DNA from: Bacillota bacterium
Lineage (GTDB): Bacteria > Bacillota > Clostridia > Lachnospirales > Lachnospiraceae
Length of the DNA: 64,000 bases
NCBI GenBank assembly: GCA_023423045.1
Contig: JAFAGA010000032.1
Coordinates: forward strand, 62,001 to 126,000
Direction: 5' to 3'
A program made the translations under genes and the position numbers. Shown here piece after piece: positions 17,053-25,044 of this stretch (positions are counted from its first letter, which is position 1; each line of letters opens with the position of its first letter). Below the pieces are notes generated by a model. It did not search any database, was not told where the DNA came from, and saw nothing but the letters and a program-made list of their open reading frames with translations.

Positions 17053-19188
17053 ATGAGTACTAAGGTAAGAATTGGTATCGATGTTGGCGGAACATTTACG
17101 GATGCAGTCATTATTGATAACAATACATATGAAATTTTGGCAAAAAAGAAAATTCCAACGACCCACGAAGAGGGTGTCGCTGTGGGCGTGGTAAAGATAA
17201 TATCCGGCCTTATGGAGGAGCATCAGCTCCTCCCGGAGGATGTTACATTTATTGCCCATGGCACGACACAGGCGACCAATGCTTTGCTGGAAGGCGACGT
17301 TGCCAGAGTAGGGATCATTGGTATGGGGACCGGACTGGATGCGCGCAGTGCCAAAAGTGAAACGGAAATCGGGAATCTGGAATTAGCCGAAAGTAAGTAT
17401 CTGCAAAGTGAGCATACCTTTATTGACAGCAAGGAATTAGCCGAGGACCTGATAAATGAAGCGATTACAAAGCTTGCCGGCAATGGGGCGGAGGTTATTG
17501 TTGCGAGCGAAGCATATAGTGTGGACGATCCCGCAAATGAGAAATTCGTTATGGATTGTGCGGCAAAGAAGAAGCTGTATGCAACCGGCGGGCATGAAAT
17601 CAGCCAGCTGTATGGGTTAAAGATGAGGACAAGAACAGCGGTTGTGAATGCCAGTCTGATACCGAAGATGATGGAAACCGCCAATATGACGGAGCAGGCG
17701 GTCAAGGAGACAAAGATACAGTCTGAATTAATGATCATGCGCTGCGACGGCGGAGTTATGAACGTGGAAGAGGTTCGCAAGCGCCCCATCCTAACCATGC
17801 TGAGCGGTCTGGCTGCCGGGGTTGCAGGGGCTCTTATGTATGAGAAGATATCGGACGGAATATTCTTTGAAGCCGGCGGCACCAGTGTTGACATTAGTGT
17901 GATAAAGAACGGCAGGGTAATGATCAAATATGCCCAGGTCGGTGAGCACAAAACCTATCTTCAGAGCCTGGATGTAAGAACCCTCGGCATCGCAGGCGGA
18001 AGTATGATCCGCGTAAAAAACGGCAAAATAGTGGATGTCGGACCGAGAAGTGCGCACATTGCCAAGAAGGAATATGAGTGCTTTGCAGCGTCGGAGCTTC
18101 TTGCCGGAGGCACGCTGCAATTCGTAAGCCCACTGAAGGAAGATCCCTGCGAGTATAGTGTGGTGATGACTCCCGCAGGAAAAGAATACTCTTTAACCCT
18201 TGCCGGTGCGGCTAATCTTCTTGGATATGTTCCGGAGGATGATTATGCAAGGGGCAACATGGAAAGCGGAAAGCTTGCGTGGCAGGCTCTTGGCGATTAT
18301 CTTCAGCTGAGCGGGACGCAGGCGGCGGAGATCGCTTTGGATATCGCAATGAGCAAGCTGGAGAAGCTGGTAAATGAGCTGATTGATGAATATGAATTAG
18401 ACCGTAAATTTGTGACCTTCGTCGGCGGAGGAGGAAGCGGCTCCGTGATTGTCAATGCTCTTGGAAAGAAGATGAATATCAAGAGCAAAATCGCCAGGAA
18501 TGCACCTTATATCTCAACCATTGGTGTTGCTCTGGCCATGGTTCGGGAGCAAATAGAGCGCACGGTACTTAATCCGGCGGACGAGGACATAAAGAAGATC
18601 CGCAGGGATGTGATAGAACAGATTGTTCGTTCAGGAGCGAAGGAAGAGACGGTAGATGTATCCATCGAGATTGATTCCCAGAAAAATATATTGCGCGCAA
18701 TTGCAACCGGCGCTACCGAATTAAGGCAAAAGGATTTGAATGCAGCGGCCCTGTCAGAGGAACAGCTTGCGGATATATCCGCCCAGGCATTGGGGGTCAA
18801 AACCGAAGCAGTTCATTTTGCCGGAAACACAGGGAGATGGAATTTGTTTGAAGCAAAGCTGGAGAAGAAACTGTTGGGATTTATCAAGCTGAAAAGTAAA
18901 AGTATAGCAGTAATCGACCGGGAAGGGGTGGTTCGGCTGCGAAAGGATAAGGCAGAGCATTTGATCTTTGCAAAGCGGAACAGAGCCACAGCCTTCAATT
19001 CATTCCTGGATGAGAATACAACCTATTCGGATGCAAACGCAACCATACCCAAGGTCTTTGTATTCTATCGCGAGAAGATGCTGGATTTGACAGGGATGCA
19101 GACGGCGGAACAGCTTTATTCTATTCTGGATTTAGAGACAGATATGATGGAGCCGGGGGAAGAGATTATAGCAATCGCATATAAGTAA
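17053..19188 (+). CDS. Hydantoinase/oxoprolinase family protein (HyuA-like)
   Basis: 711 residues. The actin-like ATP-binding motifs are clear: GIDVGGTFTD (8-17), HGTTQATNALLEG starting at His69, and GGTSVDISV near 276. Hydantoinase A/5-oxoprolinase proteins use ATP to open five-membered cyclic amides such as hydantoins or 5-oxoproline. No HyuB partner is encoded nearby. The last 200 residues (about 510-711) do not look like the HyuA core and form an unrecognised extra domain. ATG 17053 follows GGATGGTGG. The gene lies between the transporter and a zincin-like gene in one operon. Confidence 0.9.
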   Translation: MSTKVRIGIDVGGTFTDAVIIDNNTYEILAKKKIPTTHEEGVAVGVVKIISGLMEEHQLLPEDVTFIAHGTTQATNALLEGDVARVGIIGMGTGLDARSAKSETEIGNLELAESKYLQSEHTFIDSKELAEDLINEAITKLAGNGAEVIVASEAYSVDDPANEKFVMDCAAKKKLYATGGHEISQLYGLKMRTRTAVVNASLIPKMMETANMTEQAVKETKIQSELMIMRCDGGVMNVEEVRKRPILTMLSGLAAGVAGALMYEKISDGIFFEAGGTSVDISVIKNGRVMIKYAQVGEHKTYLQSLDVRTLGIAGGSMIRVKNGKIVDVGPRSAHIAKKEYECFAASELLAGGTLQFVSPLKEDPCEYSVVMTPAGKEYSLTLAGAANLLGYVPEDDYARGNMESGKLAWQALGDYLQLSGTQAAEIALDIAMSKLEKLVNELIDEYELDRKFVTFVGGGGSGSVIVNALGKKMNIKSKIARNAPYISTIGVALAMVREQIERTVLNPADEDIKKIRRDVIEQIVRSGAKEETVDVSIEIDSQKNILRAIATGATELRQKDLNAAALSEEQLADISAQALGVKTEAVHFAGNTGRWNLFEAKLEKKLLGFIKLKSKSIAVIDREGVVRLRKDKAEHLIFAKRNRATAFNSFLDENTTYSDANATIPKVFVFYREKMLDLTGMQTAEQLYSILDLETDMMEPGEEIIAIAYK

Positions 19189-19256
19189 AGGCAAATGGTT
19201 TCGTAAAGCGTACCATTCGTTGTTTTTGCCGCAGAGCGGCAGCATGGAGTGTTATC

Positions 19257-19886
19257 ATGGTGAATGATCGGATCTTAGCATTATGTGAATTATCAAATGA
19301 TCTATTATACGGTAAAATCCCGACAGACAGGCTCTCTTACTATATTGATTCATCTTTGGCGGCCGGCAGAGCCGCCGCCAAAGAATATGTCGGTGCGGAT
19401 ATCCGGCAATTGTATCAGGAAAACAAGATACAAATCGAATATTGTAAGGATAATAAGAGTACCTTTGGTGTTGTGCTAAGAGGCCAGATGGTAATGGGGA
19501 AAGAGGAGGCGAAGGTAGAGTTATATTCCGCTTCTATTGAAAGTCTGGCTAAAAACAGTCGGATTTATGATACCCCGCCCATGGATTACAATATGGCTCT
19601 TAATACGCATTTAGCCCATGAGTTCTTTCATTTTCTTGAATATAAGAAAAAGAGTTTTGTTTCGGAAGAATTGGATTCTGTCGTTATCATGAAGTTCTTT
19701 GGATTGCGCCGCAGAGGCCGCATCAATCGATGTTCTGAGATTGCCGCCCATGCATTTGCAAAGGAGCTTCTGCATTTGCCATATCTGCCGAATTTGTATG
19801 ATTATGCTTATCTGATCAATACAGATAAGATGAAGCAGGAGGATTTATCCGCTTTAATCAGCAGGATGGAGCAGCGGTTGGGCTAA
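19257..19886 (+). CDS. HExxH zincin-like protein of unknown function
   Basis: 209 residues, no signal peptide or membrane helix. A zinc-protease motif HEFFH is present at 121-125 (LAHEFFHFLEY). A Glu in CSEIAAHAFA at 161, 36 residues later, could be the third ligand, as in gluzincins. I do not recognise a named family. It ends the operon of RpiR-facing genes (68-base gap after the hydantoinase-like gene) and may be a peptidase or amidase working in the same pathway. ATG 19257 has GGAGTG upstream. Confidence 0.75.
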   Translation: MVNDRILALCELSNDLLYGKIPTDRLSYYIDSSLAAGRAAAKEYVGADIRQLYQENKIQIEYCKDNKSTFGVVLRGQMVMGKEEAKVELYSASIESLAKNSRIYDTPPMDYNMALNTHLAHEFFHFLEYKKKSFVSEELDSVVIMKFFGLRRRGRINRCSEIAAHAFAKELLHLPYLPNLYDYAYLINTDKMKQEDLSALISRMEQRLG

Positions 19887-19946
19887 AAGGCCATTTTTAT
19901 TGTTATTGTAAGGCCATTTTAATTTCTCGATTTTGTCTGTAACCAC

Positions 19947-19975
19947 TTGACATCTTTTTATTCATGAGATATACT
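19947..19975 (+). promoter_or_regulatory. Consensus sigma-A promoter of tRNA-Leu
   Basis: TTGACA (19947-19952), 17-nt spacer, TATACT (19970-19975). The tRNA begins 73 bases downstream. The near-perfect match fits a strong stable-RNA promoter. Confidence 0.85.
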
Positions 19976-20048
19976 ATCTAAGTCGCAGTAATCTGGTGGA
20001 TTACAATATGAAAAATATATATGACACCCGAAAAATACTGCAAAATCA

Positions 20049-20131
20049 GCGGATGTGGCGGAATGGCAGACGCAGCAGACTCAAAATCTGCCGAGGGCGA
20101 CTTCGTGAGGGTTCGAGTCCCTCTATCCGCA
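20049..20131 (+). tRNA. tRNA-Leu (anticodon CAA)
   Basis: 83 nt. The acceptor stem GCGGATG pairs with TATCCGC (one G-T), discriminator A at 20131. The D arm contains GGCGGAATGGCAGAC. The anticodon stem GCAGA/TCTGC encloses the loop CTCAAAA, giving anticodon CAA. It has a long class II variable arm as expected for Leu, and a T arm with GGTTCGAGTCC. CCA is not encoded. Confidence 0.96.
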
Positions 20132-20138
20132 GTAAAAA

Positions 20139-20172
20139 GGCATATTTCCTACCAGGGAGATATGTCTTTATT
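20139..20172 (+). terminator. Terminator after tRNA-Leu
   Basis: 11-bp stem GGCATATTTCC (20139-20149) / GGAGATATGTC (20156-20166) with two G-T pairs, loop of 6 nt, then TTTATTTAT. Confidence 0.7.
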
Positions 20173-20248
20173 TATGTAGAAACGTATGATATTATGTAAG
20201 CAAATGGAGATTCTCGATGAGCAATCCCGGGTGGGGAGGATAAATAAA

Positions 20249-20527
20249 ATGGAGAAAGAAATATTTATGTATGACGAGAAAGCAGCATCTGAATGTAGGG
20301 TTATAAAAGCTCATCCAATCAAACTATTTGTACTTTACATTTCCATTGTCTGTATAAGCCTCTTTGTATTTCCGCTCAGTTTTCTATGGCTTCCTGATTT
20401 TATTGTTGATATGATTGATTTCTTGACTGGCGGTAATATTGTGAAGTTTGGTTTTTTTCTATGGGAAGTTGTAATGGTCTGGGGCTTTGTATGGTATTTC
20501 AAGTGGATAAAAACTTCAAATTGGTAG
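20249..20527 (+). CDS. Membrane protein, 5' half of a gene split by a frameshift
   Basis: 92 residues from ATG 20249 (GGGGAGG upstream) with two membrane helices (about 20-45 and 60-85). It stops at TAG right after an A5 run (20509-20513). The next frame carries on directly with a soluble segment and a last helix. The gap-free change of frame at a homopolymer suggests one original gene of about 186 residues (20249-20808). No family recognised. Confidence 0.55.
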   Translation: MEKEIFMYDEKAASECRVIKAHPIKLFVLYISIVCISLFVFPLSFLWLPDFIVDMIDFLTGGNIVKFGFFLWEVVMVWGFVWYFKWIKTSNW

Positions 20528-20808
20528 CAGATGGACAGGTTTCTGTTATCCGACTGGATGAAGTTAGTGTATTAAAAAAGACAGATAACTATTTGTATCT
20601 TTCTTATAAGAATTGTAGAGGGAAAAAAGCAGTGTTAAAAGTGATATCAGCATATCCAAATTTGGAAACAGCGATATATTCAACAAATATTCAACAATAT
20701 GATGAGCGATTTCCTGGTAAAGTAAAAGTAAACTATAGAATGATGATAATATTTGGCGTTGTTATGGCTTTCGTATTTTACGGACTTCTCGCCATCCTAT
20801 TAGCATAG
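20491..20808 (+). CDS. Membrane protein, 3' half of the split gene
   Basis: The open frame runs from 20461; ATG 20491 is a possible start, but neither ATG has a good ribosome-binding site. This supports a frameshift continuation of the upstream half. It encodes a soluble segment with a KKTDNYLYLSYK beta-strand pattern (perhaps PH-like, YcxB-style) and a C-terminal helix (MMIIFGVVMAFVFYGLLAIL). Function unknown. Confidence 0.5.
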   Translation: MVFQVDKNFKLVADGQVSVIRLDEVSVLKKTDNYLYLSYKNCRGKKAVLKVISAYPNLETAIYSTNIQQYDERFPGKVKVNYRMMIIFGVVMAFVFYGLLAILLA

Positions 20809-20884
20809 ACAGGCTGCAAATTGATGAAATTCATGCTGATGCATGGGTAAGTGTTATTCTTTTTGTCAGAGGATCACATATGCG

Positions 20885-20931
20885 AAAGCCTGCCCCAAAA
20901 AGCTGAAATTGCTTTATCGGCAGGCTTTTAT
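20885..20931 (+). terminator. Terminator downstream of the split membrane gene
   Basis: 10-bp stem AAAGCCTGCC (20885-20894) / GGCAGGCTTT (20919-20928) with a 24-nt loop, then a short T/A tail. Confidence 0.6.
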
Positions 20932-20983
20932 AAAATGAATTTGTGTAATATAATTTCCTGCCTTAAGCTCGCAAGGCAAAAAC

Positions 20984-21628
20984 TTATAAATCAACCTGAT
21001 CAAAACGTTTTGCAGAAATCCGGTATGCAGTAAACATTCCGATACCATATACTGCTGCACCGGCAACCAGTATGGGAAGCTGTCGCAGCATCATATTTGG
21101 CACAACGCTGTCGAGCCATTCAAACCCTGGGAAATGAACAAGTACCTCCATTATAACCACTGCCATAGCAGCCGGTAAGATGGCCAGCAGAAACGCTTTA
21201 TCAATTTTATAGGCTGTTTTGAAAAACTGTGTCAGCAAAATTACATCGAAGATAGCATATATCATCAGCCCAAAGCCATAGTAGGCTACATTTGCCTCAA
21301 TACCAGCCGGATTGCCTTCTGGCAAAACGCGAACGCGCAGTATGGCAAAGGGCAGGGAAATGAGCAGTTGTGTCATCTGGGTCAAAACCATAAGAAGGAA
21401 TTTGGCCTTCACCGTATCCCTCTTTTTTACCGGAAGCAGAGCAGTATAGTAAATATCGTTTGTTTCCCGGCCATACATAAAAGTAATATACGGTGCAAGG
21501 CAGCCGAAGAGGAACACCATTCCATATGGATACGCCGGAACAATAACCAGCGCTCCAAGCAGGGTGAAGATATACAGATTTGGATGGGCGGCCAGCCGCA
21601 GCTCCTTGTAAAGTAGATTAGATATCAT
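20984..21628 (-). CDS. ABC-2 type transporter permease
   Basis: 214 residues with six predicted membrane segments and no large soluble domain, as in small ABC-2 exporter permeases (ABC2_membrane_5 type). Start ATG 21628 overlaps the end of the ATPase gene by 11 bases, so the two form one transporter. It is the last gene of a three-gene minus-strand operon with a regulator. The cargo is unknown; such sets often protect against peptides or antibiotics. Confidence 0.85.
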   Translation of the reverse strand: MISNLLYKELRLAAHPNLYIFTLLGALVIVPAYPYGMVFLFGCLAPYITFMYGRETNDIYYTALLPVKKRDTVKAKFLLMVLTQMTQLLISLPFAILRVRVLPEGNPAGIEANVAYYGFGLMIYAIFDVILLTQFFKTAYKIDKAFLLAILPAAMAVVIMEVLVHFPGFEWLDSVVPNMMLRQLPILVAGAAVYGIGMFTAYRISAKRFDQVDL

Positions 21629-22364
21629 AGCTTCTCCTTTCCGTTCGTATCATAATTTCCTCCAAAGACAGCTTCCCGCCTTCACCTGGCTCCTTCAGGT
21701 TCTGGAAGGACTGGATAAAGGCGGATTTTTCAGCACTTTTCAGCAGCTTTCCCTCCTTGATATAGGTAATATCATCGGCGCATTTTTCCAAATCAGAGGT
21801 AATATGAGTAGAAAAAAGAATGCTTCTTTCCCCGTCCTTCACAAGCTGACGGAACAATCCCAACAAATCGTCGCGGGATACCGGGTCAAGTCCGCTTGTG
21901 GGTTCATCCAAAATCAACAGCTTGGCATTGTGGGATAGTGCAAGGGCCAGCATATATTTAACTTTCATGCCGGATGAAAGTTCTTTTACCCGTTTTTGGG
22001 GGTCGAGCGCAAAAGTCTTGAGATATTTTTGATAGGCCTCCTCATCCCAATTTGGGTAAAAGCGTTTTGTGACCGCTGTAATAACAGCTAACTTCTTATG
22101 CTTGTAGAAATCAATCTCGCCTAGAACCACACCGATGTTTTGCTTGCAGCTTTCCTCATTTTCCATAAAGCCGCGGCCAAACATTTCGATTTTCCCGCTG
22201 TCCGGGCGTACCAGATTCAGCATGGATTTTAAGGTTGTGGTTTTTCCTGCACCATTTTTCCCGATCAGTCCCATAATCCTGCCCTGCGGCAGCGAAAACG
22301 TAATGTCTCGTAATATGAAACTTGGATAATGCTTTGTTATCCCTTGCACAGACAATATATTCAC
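21618..22364 (-). CDS. ABC transporter ATP-binding protein
   Basis: 248 residues. Walker A is GKNGAGKT (35-42), the signature is ELSSGMK, Walker B is LLILDEPTSGLDP, and the H-loop is ILFSTHI. It belongs to the single-domain export ATPase group (BcrA/YtrB-like). The start overlaps the end of the HTH-AbrB gene by four bases (ATGA on the minus strand). It energises the permease encoded next. Confidence 0.93.
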   Translation of the reverse strand: MNILSVQGITKHYPSFILRDITFSLPQGRIMGLIGKNGAGKTTTLKSMLNLVRPDSGKIEMFGRGFMENEESCKQNIGVVLGEIDFYKHKKLAVITAVTKRFYPNWDEEAYQKYLKTFALDPQKRVKELSSGMKVKYMLALALSHNAKLLILDEPTSGLDPVSRDDLLGLFRQLVKDGERSILFSTHITSDLEKCADDITYIKEGKLLKSAEKSAFIQSFQNLKEPGEGGKLSLEEIMIRTERRSYDI

Positions 22365-22828
22365 GTATTATCCTCCTTGCCCTTAAAAAAACGATCAACA
22401 GCCCCGCCGGTCATTCGCAGAAAAGTATTGCTGTTTACCAATGCGATTCCGGCGGTCACCGGGTTGCTGTCCCCCAGCACCACCAGCGTATCGCCGGGTT
22501 GAAACTTCAACGTGTCCCGTGCCTTTTTAGGCAATACGATTTGTCCCCTTTCGCCTATGGTTACCGTACCGAAGATGTGCTTGTTTTTGGGGCCGATAGG
22601 AACCCCTTCCTGTTCAGAGTCATAACGCACCAAGTCATTCAGGGATACCTCAAATAAATCAGCCAATGCCTCACAGTTGAGAATGTCGGGCAGGGAGTCC
22701 CCGTTCTCCCACTTTGCCACGGCCTGCCGTGTAACGCCAATTTGCTCGGCGACTTCCTCCTGCGATAAACGGCGGCGGGTTCTCAGATGGCGTAGGTTGA
22801 CAGCAATATTATTTTTGGAATTATTCAT
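22361..22828 (-). CDS. XRE-family HTH regulator fused to an AbrB-like domain
   Basis: 155 residues from ATG 22828; AAGGAGG is 10 bases upstream, while an ATG at 22837 lies only one base from the site. The N-terminal Cro/C1 HTH (about 8-65) contains LSQEEVAEQIGVTRQAVAKWENG. The C-terminal segment (about 85-125) reads GTVTIGERGQIVLPKKARDTL, the beta-hairpin of SpoVT/AbrB DNA-binding domains. It is first in an operon with the ABC exporter and probably controls it. Confidence 0.88.
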   Translation of the reverse strand: MNNSKNNIAVNLRHLRTRRRLSQEEVAEQIGVTRQAVAKWENGDSLPDILNCEALADLFEVSLNDLVRYDSEQEGVPIGPKNKHIFGTVTIGERGQIVLPKKARDTLKFQPGDTLVVLGDSNPVTAGIALVNSNTFLRMTGGAVDRFFKGKEDNT

Positions 22829-23229
22829 ACTTTTCATACCTCCTTATTTAATAATACACCTAAAATGAAAGTAATGAAACCAACTGTTGTGTACATATTA
22901 TGTTCGTTTTAGTTGCATTTATTTTTAAGGAGGCAATGGATTTCACAGTTTTTATGGCAAATTCTTTAAAAAATGGTATTTTTAATGACGGATGATTTCC
23001 ATAGGCAGATGCTTGAAGGTCAACAGGCAGGATTAAGTTATTATATCTGCTTTGCGGCAGAAAGCTATGCGACAAAATAGTATTTTCATATGAGCATTTT
23101 ATACTTACCAGGTATCATGTACAAAAAAACTTGTTATCATATAATGAATATGTGATAATAAGATTAACGGGCCGAGGTATTGTGTTGCCGTAAAGAATAG
23201 CAAAAATGCTATGAAAAGGAGAAAAGTCC
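22829..23229. other. 400-base gap between divergent operons
   Basis: AT-rich, with no convincing gene on either strand. An imperfect inverted repeat TTATCA...TGATAA (23134-23158) spans a possible TATAAT (23140-23145), so it may hold a promoter for the HD/Arr gene; no good -35 was found. The missing N-terminal part of the HD domain is not present here in any frame I checked. Confidence 0.4.
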
Positions 23230-23991
23230 ATGATCGAGTGTCACTCGACACTTCACAAAAAGCCCTCCGATTATGATATCCTTTTATTCCTATCCGATAA
23301 ACTTTCCTGGGATCAGGATGGTATTCCTCCTTTTTTTGATGTTGTCTCGGATGCATTAGAGCACTCTCTTAATTATGCAGCACTTGTATATATTAACTTT
23401 GTCATGGATAATGGTTTCATTCTTTTTCCGCATAAATGGCTTCTTGAAGCCAAGAATTTTTTACAATCAACTATGAGTTTTAGTAATGATAATTTGTATG
23501 GAGGGATTGACATGAATGGAAAGAAAGAGTTGGCTGAAATAAAGAAGGAGGAAGTGACAGGGGCGACAGTTTCATCGAAGTGCAGTACATCCTTGGATGC
23601 CGGACCTTTTTACCATGGCACAAAAGCGGACTTGAAACCAGGAGATTTGCTGGAGCCCGGTTACAGTTCTAATTATGGTAAGCAAAAGAAGGCCAACTAT
23701 GTTTATCTGACTGCGACTTTAGATGCGGCTGTGTGGGGAGCAGAGCTTGCGATGGGGGATGAACCGGGTCGTATCTATCGTGTGGAGCCCATCGGTACCT
23801 TCGAGGATGATCCTAATCTGACAGATAAGAAATTCCCTGGAAATCCGACCAGATCCTATCGCACCCGACAGCCCTTGCGTGTAGTAGGGGAGGTCTTGGA
23901 CTGGGAAGGCCACTCCTCGGAGATACTCCAGCAAATGCGGGATCATCTTGAAGAACTTAAGCGTCTCGGTATTGAGGCGATAAACGACTGA
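23230..23991 (+). CDS. arr: HD-domain fragment fused in frame to rifampin ADP-ribosyltransferase (Arr)
   Basis: 253 residues. Residues 1-80 match the C-terminal end of a YqeK-like HD hydrolase (CHSTLHKKPSDYDILLFLSDKLSWDQ), without the upstream HD metal site. Residues 120-253 are a full Arr domain (FYHGTKADLKPGDLLEPGY, NYVYLTATLDAAVWGAELA, FEDDPNLTDKKFPGNPTRSYR), including the His, Tyr and Asp positions known to matter in Arr. Arr inactivates rifamycins by ADP-ribosylation. AAGGAG supports ATG 23230, but GGAGGG at 23500-23505 also supports an internal start at ATG 23512, giving a 159-residue Arr of normal size. Both products may be made. Confidence 0.85.
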   Translation: MIECHSTLHKKPSDYDILLFLSDKLSWDQDGIPPFFDVVSDALEHSLNYAALVYINFVMDNGFILFPHKWLLEAKNFLQSTMSFSNDNLYGGIDMNGKKELAEIKKEEVTGATVSSKCSTSLDAGPFYHGTKADLKPGDLLEPGYSSNYGKQKKANYVYLTATLDAAVWGAELAMGDEPGRIYRVEPIGTFEDDPNLTDKKFPGNPTRSYRTRQPLRVVGEVLDWEGHSSEILQQMRDHLEELKRLGIEAIND

Positions 23992-24101
23992 TTATAGATT
24001 GTAAGCAGTGGAGATTTGCGGAAGATCAAATGTAAAAGAAATTAAGTATTAAGTTATTGGCAAACTCTATTCATGATCTGATAGAACAAGGAGAAAGAAC
24101 G

Positions 24102-24482
24102 ATGGAAAAAAACCAGTTAATTACAAATTTCTGGAGCGATATTGCTGCACAAAATGCTGTGGCGTTGAAAGAGTATTTTCACCCTGATGCGTATGTGCGT
24201 TGGAACAATACAAAGGAACAATTTACAGTGGATGAATTCCTTGTCGCAAATTGCGAGTATCCCGGAAATTGGCAGGGGGAAGTAGAACGCATTGAGCTAA
24301 CCGGTGATTTGGCTATCAGTGTAACGAGAGTATGGGTAGCAGATAATAGTGCTTCTTTCCATGTGACATCATTTTTTGAATTTTGTTATGACAAAATCAC
24401 TGCCTTGAATGAGTATTGGGGTGAGGATGGAACTGCTCCTCAATGGCGTTTGGAGAAACATATTGGAGAACCGATAAAATAA
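24102..24482 (+). CDS. SnoaL/NTF2-like protein
   Basis: 126 residues from ATG 24102 with AAGGAG upstream. It shows the SnoaL/NTF2-like pattern: NFWSDIAAQNAVALKEYFHPDAYVRWNNT at the N terminus, then strands ending in a SFFEFCYDKITALNEYWGED segment. These small cone-shaped folds bind or isomerise small hydrophobic molecules, and many clostridial members are uncharacterised. It lies alone between arr and a cupin gene. Confidence 0.75.
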   Translation: MEKNQLITNFWSDIAAQNAVALKEYFHPDAYVRWNNTKEQFTVDEFLVANCEYPGNWQGEVERIELTGDLAISVTRVWVADNSASFHVTSFFEFCYDKITALNEYWGEDGTAPQWRLEKHIGEPIK

Positions 24483-24587
24483 TTATTTCCTTATAAGATA
24501 TTTGAACATTTTGTAGAAAGAAATTAGTTATTATATGTCCCAATTGGGGTATATTAAAATGTAAGCTTATTAAAGGAGGGTTTATCT

Positions 24588-24935
24588 ATGAACAAGTTTA
24601 TTTTTACTGATTATTTTCATGGGCCTGAGGGAAAAATCGCTAAGCGGATGCTTTTCAAAAGCGATAATGTAATTGCCTTTGTTCTAAACATTGCCAAAGG
24701 GGAAATACTACCGGGACATACCCATCTGGAATCAACCCTTTTCCTGCAGGTCATGGAGGGTAATGCCAAGGTGGTCACGGATGGCAATGAAACCCCGTTG
24801 CAAGTGGGCGAGTTAATGCAGGTTGATGGTCAGGAAAGCCTGCAGGTTGTAAACATCGGCGAAGATGTCTTGCGTCTTTACGTCACGATTTCACCAATGG
24901 GTTCAGAAGCCTTTGCAACAGATGCAAATGTTTAA
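24588..24935 (+). CDS. Small cupin-domain protein
   Basis: 115 residues, one cupin barrel: PGHTHLESTLFLQVMEGNAKV contains the HxH metal-ligand pair followed by the E-rich strand of cupin motif 1. ATG 24588 follows AAAGGAGGG. Function unknown; single-cupin proteins of this size are often metal-binding sensors or small isomerases. Confidence 0.8.
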   Translation: MNKFIFTDYFHGPEGKIAKRMLFKSDNVIAFVLNIAKGEILPGHTHLESTLFLQVMEGNAKVVTDGNETPLQVGELMQVDGQESLQVVNIGEDVLRLYVTISPMGSEAFATDANV

Positions 24936-25044
24936 TGACTTATCTTTATCCTAAGAGGAAGGCTTTTGAAATGCTGGGTATCTGGTTGGAGAGCCGGAGG
25001 AAGGACAGTTTTTGCCGAAATTTTAAGGAAGGGGAGGTTCAATT

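Noticed and set aside
19880..19925. Direct repeat AAGGCCATTTT as an insertion-element footprint
   Set aside because: Only 11 bases repeated 20-odd bases apart in AT-rich sequence, with no element between.
20049..20131. tRNA-Leu as attachment site of a genomic island reaching 36 kb
   Set aside because: No repeat of the tRNA 3' end and no integrase were seen in the window.
20507..20515. Programmed -1 frameshift in the membrane gene
   Set aside because: The A run could slip, but no stimulatory stem-loop or upstream Shine-Dalgarno-like element is evident; an indel is simpler.
22860..23075. 71-codon minus-strand open frame in the regulator-arr gap
   Set aside because: No Shine-Dalgarno, no recognisable motif, low-complexity composition.
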